From Sulfuricurvum sp. (GTDB taxonomy: Bacteria; Campylobacterota; Campylobacteria; Campylobacterales; Sulfurimonadaceae): DNA of 8,231 bases. The DNA lies in NCBI GenBank assembly GCA_024635855.1, contig JAGXHZ010000021.1, positions 1 through 8,231 on the forward strand, given 5' to 3'. This document shows, one piece after another, positions 1 to 5,549 of this stretch. A program made the position numbers and the translations under genes. The notes beneath the pieces are model-generated. The model had not been told where the DNA came from. It searched no databases and saw nothing but the letters and a program-made list of their open reading frames with translations. The first letter of the stretch is position 1, and the number at the start of each line of letters is the position of its first letter.

Positions 1-1764
1 ACTCTTTCCAATGCTCGTACAACACGCCATCAGCTTAGCTCATGTTATATTGGTTCAAGTCCTGATAATATCGAAGGTATTTTTGACGGATATAAAGAGA
101 TGGCACTTCTTTCAAAATTCGGTGGAGGAATTGGTTGGGATTGGACGCGAGTTCGTGCAATGGGTTCTTTCATTGACGGGCATAAAAATGCTGCGGGCGG
201 AACCGTACCGTTTTTGAAAATCACCAATGACATCGCGATCGCGGTTGATCAGCTGGGAACCCGTAAGGGAGCTATAGCGGTTTATTTAGAGCCGTGGCAC
301 ATGGATGTCAAAGATTTCCTCGACATCAAGAAAAACTCCGGTGAAGAGCGCCGACGTGCGCATGATTTATTCCCTGCTTTGTGGATCAATGATATGTTTA
401 TGAAACGTGTTGTCGAAGACGGTATCTGGACGATGTTTGATCCGTACGATGTAAAAGATTTGAGTGAGCTTTACGGTGATGCGTTTGAAAAGCGTTATAT
501 AGAGCTTGAGCAAGATGCGAGCGTGATTAAAGAGCATACGAAAGCCAAAGACTTGTGGAAAAAAATCCTCACAAGTTATTTCGAATCAGGCAGCCCGTTC
601 TTGTGTTTTAAAGACAGTGCTAACCGCGCTAACCCAAATGACCATTACGGGATTATCCGCAGTTCAAACCTGTGTACAGAGATTTTCCAAAACACACAGC
701 CTAACCATTATCTCATCAAAATCAAATTTGAAGATGGGACATTTGTAACGTTCGAAGAAGATGAGTTAGTAAAAGTGGACAGCGGTATCGAAAAACCTGC
801 TAACAAAGTTACCGCACTTGATTCGTTGGGCGGACGACCTATCTACATCGTGGAAAAAGAGAAAGTCGATGGTGCGACGGCGGTGTGTAACCTAGCCTCC
901 GTCAACCTCTCACGCATTAACACCAAAGAAGAGATTGACCGTATCGTCCCTATCGCTATTCGCGCGTTGGATAATGTTATTGATCTTAACTTCTATCCGT
1001 TAGAAAAAGTCAAACGCACGAACATGAAAAGCCGTGCAATCGGTTTGGGTGTTATGGGCGAAGCGCAGATGCTTGCAGAGAATAAAATCATGTGGGGCAC
1101 ACAAGAACATTTTGATAAGATTGATGAAATAATGGAAGCGGTCAGTTATAACGCGATTAAAGCGTCATCCGATTTGGCGGTTGAAAAAGGGTCGTATGCG
1201 GAGTATCAGGGTTCAAAATGGAGCCGTGGTATTTTGCCGATGGATCATGCAACGGCAGAAGTTCGTAACCTCGTAGATCGTGGCGGATTGTTTGCCTCTA
1301 GCTACGACTGGAATGTTCTACGTGAAACCATTAAAAAGCAAGGTATGCGTAACGGTTATCTGATGGCTATCGCTCCAACGAGTTCGATTTCAATCCTCAC
1401 GGGAACAACCCAAACCATCGAGCCTGTCTATAAGCGCAAATGGTTTGAAGAAAACCTTTCAGGGCTGATTCCTGTCGTTGCTCCAAAACTCTCTCCGGAT
1501 ACATGGGGCTACTATACTCCTGCCTACGATTTGGATCAAACGATCTTGATCAAAGCAGCAGCTATTCGCCAAAAATGGATCGACCAAGGGCAAAGTCTCA
1601 ATATCTTTATCACGTTGGACAAGGCAAGCGGTAAATATCTCAACGATATTTATATGCTCGCATGGAAATTGGGTCTCAAATCGACATACTATCTACGATC
1701 ACAGTCTCCTGAAGCTAAAGAAGATACAGCCGATCGATCTATAGAGTGTGACGGGTGCCAGTAA
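1..1764 (+). CDS. nrdA: Ribonucleoside-diphosphate reductase, alpha (large) subunit, class I; 5' end outside window
   Basis: Catalytic subunit of class I ribonucleotide reductase, which reduces ribonucleoside diphosphates to deoxyribonucleotides in the cytoplasm together with NrdB. The frame is open from base 1 and already inside the protein, so the start codon and the N-terminal 200 or so residues (with any ATP cone) lie upstream. Numbering codons from base 1, and using E. coli NrdA from memory, I see the first active-site cysteine at codon 15 (LSSCYIG, C225), the N-x-C-x-E signature at 223-227 (NLCTE, N437/C439/E441), the partner cysteine at 296 (AVCNLAS, C462), the stacked radical-transfer tyrosines at 563-564 (STYYLR, Y730/Y731), and a terminal redox pair CDGC at 583-586. 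Spacings match E. coli except between 223 and 296, which is about 48 residues longer. All catalytic residues are present, so the enzyme should be active. nrdB lies convergently downstream rather than in the same operon. Confidence 0.97.
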   Translation, partial: TLSNARTTRHQLSSCYIGSSPDNIEGIFDGYKEMALLSKFGGGIGWDWTRVRAMGSFIDGHKNAAGGTVPFLKITNDIAIAVDQLGTRKGAIAVYLEPWHMDVKDFLDIKKNSGEERRRAHDLFPALWINDMFMKRVVEDGIWTMFDPYDVKDLSELYGDAFEKRYIELEQDASVIKEHTKAKDLWKKILTSYFESGSPFLCFKDSANRANPNDHYGIIRSSNLCTEIFQNTQPNHYLIKIKFEDGTFVTFEEDELVKVDSGIEKPANKVTALDSLGGRPIYIVEKEKVDGATAVCNLASVNLSRINTKEEIDRIVPIAIRALDNVIDLNFYPLEKVKRTNMKSRAIGLGVMGEAQMLAENKIMWGTQEHFDKIDEIMEAVSYNAIKASSDLAVEKGSYAEYQGSKWSRGILPMDHATAEVRNLVDRGGLFASSYDWNVLRETIKKQGMRNGYLMAIAPTSSISILTGTTQTIEPVYKRKWFEENLSGLIPVVAPKLSPDTWGYYTPAYDLDQTILIKAAAIRQKWIDQGQSLNIFITLDKASGKYLNDIYMLAWKLGLKSTYYLRSQSPEAKEDTADRSIECDGCQ

Positions 1765-2126
1765 AGCCCCTAAGTACCCAAACGCTAACTTCTTTGTTAG
1801 CACGTTTGGACAATGCAAAACACGGTGAAATACGCTCCATTACTCCCCTCTCCCCTACTTCCATCGAAATTCGTTTTAGCGTTCAAGATATTGCTCGTGG
1901 GTATGATTGGATTGATATTGTATTTCGTATGGACGGTGTGAGTGATGCGAAGCTTGCCAGCGACAATGTATTAGCCTCGCTCAATATGTCTGAGGGGATA
2001 ACGGTTGAAATAAGTGCTAACGCTTGTGCTTTAGGAATCGGACGATATAACGGACGTGTGAATGAAGCAGCGTTGTATATTATCGGTGCTTCACTGGGGT
2101 ATGAAGAGTTGCCGTTTAGCGCGTAA
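1755..2126 (+). CDS. Conserved-looking small protein of unknown function, overlapping the nrdA end
   Basis: A 123-residue protein that I do not recognise. It begins at a GTG whose reading frame overlaps the last 10 nt of nrdA; there is no in-frame ATG nearby, and the next possible start is a TTG at 1794. The ribosome-binding site is weak (GAG around 1744-1746), so translation is probably coupled to termination of nrdA. The protein is mixed alpha/beta in character, with no signal peptide, membrane segment or obvious metal-binding motif. Patches that look structured are SIEIRFSV (36-43), YDWIDIVFRMDG (50-61), ITVEISANACALGIGRYNG (82-100) and AALYIIGASLGYEELPF (105-121). Its single cysteine is residue 91. 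Codon usage and composition resemble the neighbours. Cotranscription with nrdA hints at a linked role, but that is inference from position only. The stop codon is immediately followed by the stop codon of the gene on the other strand. Confidence 0.78.
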   Translation: MPVKPLSTQTLTSLLARLDNAKHGEIRSITPLSPTSIEIRFSVQDIARGYDWIDIVFRMDGVSDAKLASDNVLASLNMSEGITVEISANACALGIGRYNGRVNEAALYIIGASLGYEELPFSA

Positions 2127-3074
2127 TTAGTTTTTCTCCAACAAACACAAAAAGAATCCATCAATCGTATCGGTGGGTAAAATCCTCACTCCGTTTTGAA
2201 TCCTCTCGTCAAATACTTCTTTTCCCCAGCGCTCTAAGGGCTTTTGTATGTTATTGAAGGGCAAAGTTAGGGGTATCGTCTTTAAATGCTCTCCATGACG
2301 CTCTAAGAGGTGCTGAAGAGGGCTTTCGTTCTCTTCGGGGGAGAATGAACAGGTGCAATAGAGGAGTTTTCCTCCCGGTTTGAGAGCATCGAAGGCAGAG
2401 AGGAGCAATCGGCGTTGAAGCTTGGAGGTCTCTTTGACTTTGTGGATGGTCCAAAATGACATGGACTTTGGTTCGTGCGTTTTGAAGCGTGCTTCGGAGG
2501 AACACGGTGCATCAAGCAGTATGCGGTCAAACATCTCGGGACATTTTTTACCTACGCTTCGACCATCGGTCATATAGGTATGGGCGTTGGTGACTCCTTG
2601 GGAGGAGAGATTATCTCGGAGACGAAAAAAACGTTCTCGTGAGAGCTCTACGGCAGAGAGCCATCCTGTGTTTTCCATCATTCCGGCTAACATCAGTGTT
2701 TTCCCACCGGGAGCGGCAGCTAAATCGAGGACAGTCTCTTCAGGTTTTGGGGCTAAAATCCAGGGTGCTATCATGGAGGCTAGATTTTGGATATAGAGCC
2801 GTCCTCCATAAAATGCGTCCGATGAGGTGAGGCGGAGTTTGTCTTCGGGGGCAATGCGATAGACCCCTTCCATAAACTTCGTTTCCCACCCTACTCTCTC
2901 ATAGGGAATTTTTGCGGCTTCGAGCTCGGCTTCGAGTTCTTTTGGCGTTGATTTGAGTGTGTTGACGCGAAAGGTGACTTGTTTTGGGGCATCAAAAGTA
3001 GAAATAATGGTCTCAAATTGTTCACGTGGAACAATCTTTTCCAGCCGCTCGACAAAGGCTTCGGGAAGGCTCAT
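2127..3074 (-). CDS. RsmB/NOP2/Sun-family RNA (cytosine-5-)methyltransferase
   Basis: S-adenosylmethionine-dependent methyltransferase that places a 5-methyl group on cytosine in rRNA or tRNA; the target cannot be read from the sequence. With the start at 3074 it is 315 residues. An N-terminal RNA-binding subdomain carries FRVNTLK (35-41). Next come SAM motif I DLAAAPGGKT (117-126), motif IV DAPCS (188-192, conserved Cys191) and motif VI YCTCSFSPEENE (239-250) with catalytic Cys242. The C-terminus has the family ending RILPTDTIDGFF (297-308). It lacks the NusB-like domain of E. coli RsmB and the long C-terminal extension of RsmF, so it is a minimal catalytic form. An in-frame ATG at 3110 would add 12 residues. 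I prefer 3074 because it forms an ATGA overlap with the stop of the upstream methyltransferase gene, and the added residues do not look like family sequence. It is the last gene of the nrdB block. Confidence 0.93.
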   Translation of the reverse strand: MSLPEAFVERLEKIVPREQFETIISTFDAPKQVTFRVNTLKSTPKELEAELEAAKIPYERVGWETKFMEGVYRIAPEDKLRLTSSDAFYGGRLYIQNLASMIAPWILAPKPEETVLDLAAAPGGKTLMLAGMMENTGWLSAVELSRERFFRLRDNLSSQGVTNAHTYMTDGRSVGKKCPEMFDRILLDAPCSSEARFKTHEPKSMSFWTIHKVKETSKLQRRLLLSAFDALKPGGKLLYCTCSFSPEENESPLQHLLERHGEHLKTIPLTLPFNNIQKPLERWGKEVFDERIQNGVRILPTDTIDGFFLCLLEKN

Positions 3075-3712
3075 CGTACGACACCATCGAGTATAGGGAC
3101 AAAATCGCATACTTCCAGAGAGTCTTCCATGATTTTACCCCCTTGCTTTGTAAAACGGGTAATGACTTGTTCACGACCTTTTTCCATAGGGGCTATCAAT
3201 ATACCGCCCTCTCGCAATTGATCGAAAAGCTTTTTTGGGATCGAGCGTGCGGATGCTGAGAAGAGGATACGGTCAAACGGAGCGTATTGTTCCCAGCCGT
3301 TTTGACCATCATCGGTACGGGTGTGAATATTCCCCAATTTCAGATGGCGAAAGCGATCTTTTGCTTCTAAAAGAAGGGATTCGATTCGCTCGATGGTAAA
3401 GACACGACGAAAAAGATGGGACAATACGGCTGCTTGATAGCCGCTGCCGCACCCGATCTCCAAAACATTATCACAGCCTTCCGGACTTAAGTACTGAGAC
3501 ATTTTTGCCACAGTAAGAGGTGAAGAGATGAACTGTTGCGCGCCGATGGGAAGAGCGTCGAGACGATAGGCGTTGTGGCGCATAGCAAGCGGGACAAACA
3601 TTTCACGATTGGTGTGAATGATGGCGTTTTTGACCGTTGGGTTTAGCGGATATTTTTTGGAAATTTCTTCCGCCATACGGGTGGTTTTTATGATGGTGAC
3701 TTTATCGATCAT
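3071..3712 (-). CDS. pcm: Protein-L-isoaspartate O-methyltransferase
   Basis: Repair enzyme that methylates L-isoaspartyl residues in aged proteins, using S-adenosylmethionine, so that they can revert to aspartate. It is 213 residues, the normal size for bacterial Pcm. Family signatures appear in order: LPIGAQQFISSPLTVAKM (54-71), equivalent to the LPIGxGQTISQP substrate-binding segment and carrying the conserved Ser; SAM motif I VLEIGCGSGYQAA (83-95); the acidic motif around FTIERIESL (105-113); DDGQNGW (134-140); and the closing FVPILDG (204-210). Its ATG (3712-3710) overlaps the stop of the upstream hydrolase gene as ATGA, and AGGA lies 8 nt upstream of the start. Its own stop overlaps the next gene's ATG in the same manner. 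This position in an operon suggests expression tied to the RNR beta subunit. Confidence in family is high; I have not excluded a divergent substrate. Confidence 0.95.
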   Translation of the reverse strand: MIDKVTIIKTTRMAEEISKKYPLNPTVKNAIIHTNREMFVPLAMRHNAYRLDALPIGAQQFISSPLTVAKMSQYLSPEGCDNVLEIGCGSGYQAAVLSHLFRRVFTIERIESLLLEAKDRFRHLKLGNIHTRTDDGQNGWEQYAPFDRILFSASARSIPKKLFDQLREGGILIAPMEKGREQVITRFTKQGGKIMEDSLEVCDFVPILDGVVR

Positions 3713-4437
3713 GCGGTAATTCCTATATCCAAATAGCGACGCATAGCGGTCACAGTACGTTGTTCGTAGGTTGAGGAGAGTGATGGAGCTGAATTGTTTC
3801 GTAATTCATGTCCAAAAGGGTTGATAATACCGCTCATACCGCTGGTGTCAACATTATCAGCATCTGAAGCTACGACATAACATTGGTTCATTACGGCAAG
3901 GGCGTTGGTGAGGGTGATGAAATGCTCGGTACGAATTTTTCCCCATTGTGCGGGAAGAGCAATGAGATCGCACCCTTCAAGCTGCTGCCAAAGGGATTTA
4001 AACCGAAGCTCAAAACAGATTAAAATCCCAATTTTTATCCCTTTGAATTCAAACGGAAGAATTTTTGTCTCGTCACCTGCCTTGAAGTGCTCAACTTCAC
4101 CGCTTAAAGGAAAAAGCTTGGCTTTGGACTGGGCATGGATAACTTTTCCTGCGTGAAGCGCGTAGGCGATATTGTAAAATTCTTCCCCCAGTTTGGTAAT
4201 GGCGGTAAAAATAAGGAGCCGATTGCCGATAAATCCCATGAGTTTATCCAGCGCATAGGGGGTAAAAGCTGCGGCTTCTTCGAATCTGTCATAGGCAAAT
4301 CCGCTTAAGACTACTTCGGGAGCTACGATGATTGCATCGTCAGGCGATTGGACGATGACGAGGATAAGTTTTGTCAGATTGTTTTCAAAATTCTCTTCGG
4401 TTGAGAGACAAAGCGAAACAATGGGCTTAGAAATCAT
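3709..4437 (-). CDS. Nitrilase-superfamily carbon-nitrogen hydrolase
   Basis: Amidase-type hydrolase of the nitrilase superfamily, 242 residues from the ATG at 4437, slightly short for the family (commonly 255-280). The Glu-Lys-Cys catalytic triad can be placed: Glu41 in [10 protein letters not shown] (38-47), Lys105 in QSKAKLFP (103-110) and Cys141 in ILICFELRF (138-146). The C-terminal half has LIALPAQWG (158-166) and [12 protein letters not shown] (200-211), which match the usual LPA..W and G.S.iv.P.G positions. The substrate is unknown; Nit/omega-amidase-like metabolite-repair enzymes (acting on deaminated glutathione or ketoglutaramate) belong to this superfamily, but I cannot assign it. 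The gene overlaps the nrdB end by 11 nt. AAAGGAAG lies 11 nt before the ATG and 8 nt before an adjacent in-frame TTG (4440), so a start one codon earlier is possible. The stop overlaps the pcm start as ATGA. Confidence 0.92.
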   Translation of the reverse strand: MISKPIVSLCLSTEENFENNLTKLILVIVQSPDDAIIVAPEVVLSGFAYDRFEEAAAFTPYALDKLMGFIGNRLLIFTAITKLGEEFYNIAYALHAGKVIHAQSKAKLFPLSGEVEHFKAGDETKILPFEFKGIKIGILICFELRFKSLWQQLEGCDLIALPAQWGKIRTEHFITLTNALAVMNQCYVVASDADNVDTSGMSGIINPFGHELRNNSAPSLSSTYEQRTVTAMRRYLDIGITA

Positions 4438-5446
4438 CAAAGCTAAGGCTTCCTTTGGAGTAGTTGGTTACGGTTCCCTCAAAAAAGTTGGTTTTCTGGT
4501 CATTAAACTTCGAGAAATCATCGACCCATTTGATCGGATTGGCAACATTGTAAAGTTTTTTGAGTCCAACAGCGTGCAATCGTTCATCGGCGAGGAACTG
4601 GATGTATTGGGCAACGATTTCATTGGTAAGACCCAAGATTTGCCCTTGGGTGATGTATTGTCCCCATGCAGTCTCTAGCTCTACTGCTTTACGGAACATA
4701 TCGTATACTTCTTCGATGAGGGCTTCGGTAAACAAATCGGGGCGCTCACGACGCAGTGTGTTGATGATGTTTTGGAACAAGACGAGGTGAGTTACTTCAT
4801 CGCGTTGGATAAAACGGATCATTTGTGCAGAACCTAACATTTTCCCTGAGCGTGCCAAAGTATAGATGTAGGTAAACCCGCTGTAAAAATAGATCCCCTC
4901 TAAAATCTGATTTGCAAAACACGCTTTGACAAATGCCCCTTCACTGGGATCATCCGCAAGCTCTTCATAGCGAGCTGCAATCGAATCGTTTTTGGTCTTG
5001 AGCATCATGTCTCTGCGCCACAAATCATAGATCTCTTCAGAGTTTTGACTGATGGAATCGACCATAACCGCATAGCTTTGAGAATGCAATGCCTCTTCAA
5101 AACTTTGACGGACTAAAATCAGATTGATTTCGGGTGCTGTGACATACGGATTGACATTGTCCATAAGATTATTGGTTTGCAAGCTGTCCATGAAAATGAG
5201 CTGAGAAAGCGCTTTGTCGTACGCCGTTTTTTCCATCTCTGTGAGGTACTTGTAGTCCACCGCATCACGGGTCATATCGACTTCTTTTGGGAACCATGTG
5301 TTGTTGAGCATCATCTCCCAAAGGTTATATGCCCATTGATATTTGATGTTGTTAAGCTCAAAGATTCCCGTTGGATTGCCGCCAAAAATCCGCCGATCGT
5401 TCACATGCTCGTTTGAAGATGGGTTGTAGATTTTTTTGCGTTTCAT
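4427..5446 (-). CDS. nrdB: Ribonucleoside-diphosphate reductase, beta (small) subunit, class I
   Basis: Diiron-tyrosyl radical subunit that supplies the radical to NrdA. It has 339 residues from the ATG at 5446; TGGA sits 6 nt upstream. A TTG two codons earlier would leave no room for a ribosome-binding site, so I reject it. Against E. coli NrdB from memory, all ligands are found: Asp87 (FMDSLQ, D84), Glu118 and His121 ([10 protein letters not shown]115/H118), Glu183 (LEGIYFY, E204), and Glu217 and His220 (RDEVTH, E238/H241). The radical tyrosine is Tyr125 (Y122), which points to a class Ia-type tyrosyl radical rather than the Phe-containing class Ic. Trp51 in NTWFP fits the W48 pathway position, Tyr329 the Y356 position, and the tail SLSFDDF is the acidic-aromatic peptide that docks on NrdA. 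It is the first gene of a block of four overlapping genes. Confidence 0.97.
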   Translation of the reverse strand: MKRKKIYNPSSNEHVNDRRIFGGNPTGIFELNNIKYQWAYNLWEMMLNNTWFPKEVDMTRDAVDYKYLTEMEKTAYDKALSQLIFMDSLQTNNLMDNVNPYVTAPEINLILVRQSFEEALHSQSYAVMVDSISQNSEEIYDLWRRDMMLKTKNDSIAARYEELADDPSEGAFVKACFANQILEGIYFYSGFTYIYTLARSGKMLGSAQMIRFIQRDEVTHLVLFQNIINTLRRERPDLFTEALIEEVYDMFRKAVELETAWGQYITQGQILGLTNEIVAQYIQFLADERLHAVGLKKLYNVANPIKWVDDFSKFNDQKTNFFEGTVTNYSKGSLSFDDF

Positions 5447-5477
5447 TGGCAATCCAGTGGCGAGATATTAATTGCTC

Positions 5478-5483
5478 ATTATG
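5478..5483 (-). promoter_or_regulatory. Possible -10 element for the nrdB operon
   Basis: Read leftward, this is CATAAT, one mismatch from TATAAT, and would give a leader of roughly 25 nt before the nrdB ATG at 5446. There is no convincing minus-35; a TTGAGG (complement of 5494-5499) lies only 10 bp away. A TTAATAT further downstream is an alternative. The call is tentative. Confidence 0.33.
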
Positions 5484-5485
5484 CC

Positions 5486-5513
5486 TTTAAGTGCCTCAAA
5501 AAAGATTTAAGTG
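5486..5513. repeat. Pair of TTTAAGTG direct repeats, 20 bp apart (operator candidate)
   Basis: Two identical 8-mers start at 5486 and 5506, so they lie on the same face of the helix about two turns apart. The left copy ends 2 bp from the candidate nrdB minus-10, and the right copy directly abuts the extended minus-10 of the DUF748 gene. This arrangement suits a transcription factor that controls both directions, but no specific regulator can be named. Confidence 0.4.
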
Positions 5514-5522
5514 TGATAAAAT
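5514..5522 (+). promoter_or_regulatory. Predicted extended -10 promoter element for the DUF748 gene
   Basis: TGATAAAAT fits an extended minus-10 (TGn followed by TAAAAT, one mismatch from TATAAT). Transcription would begin near 5529, leaving a leader of about 20 nt before the ATG at 5550. No good minus-35 is seen, which is common for Campylobacterota sigma-70 promoters; an A-rich tract at 5498-5503 lies upstream instead. Confidence 0.5.
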
Positions 5523-5536
5523 TTAGCACTATTTAT

Positions 5537-5543
5537 AAAAGGA
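5537..5543 (+). promoter_or_regulatory. Ribosome-binding site of the DUF748 gene
   Basis: AAAAGGA ends 6 nt before the ATG at 5550, a near-ideal Shine-Dalgarno and spacing. It decides the start in favour of this ATG, which also gives a clean N-terminal membrane anchor. Confidence 0.75.
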
Positions 5544-5549
5544 TACTTT

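Larger units (their letters stand above)
5447..5549. promoter_or_regulatory. Divergent intergenic promoter region between nrdB and the DUF748 gene
   Basis: This 103-bp AT-rich gap must drive both the nrdB operon (leftward) and the large envelope gene (rightward). It contains a candidate minus-10 element for each direction and two copies of TTTAAGTG (5486-5493 and 5506-5513), each next to one of them. No rho-independent hairpin, riboswitch-like fold or NrdR-type ACAC...GTGT palindrome is visible. It is the only substantial non-coding stretch in the window. Confidence 0.75.

Noticed and set aside
2063..2093. Inverted repeat TGAAGCA...TGCTTCA with a 17-nt loop near the end of the orf after nrdA, considered as a terminator for the convergent operons.
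   Set aside because: The stem is only 7 bp, the loop is long, and no T-run follows on either strand. It lies inside coding sequence and is probably chance.
3075..3110. Upstream ATG at 3110 as the start of the RNA methyltransferase.
   Set aside because: It would overlap pcm by 40 nt and add 12 residues unlike the family. The ATG at 3074 forms the same ATGA coupling seen at the neighbouring junction.
5447..5452. TTG at 5452 as the nrdB start.
   Set aside because: The TGGA ribosome-binding sequence would touch the start codon; the ATG at 5446 has correct spacing.
5510..5530. AGTG...CACT inverted ends around the DUF748 minus-10, considered as an operator palindrome.
   Set aside because: Only four bases at each end pair and the interior is not symmetric, so it is weaker than the TTTAAGTG direct repeat.
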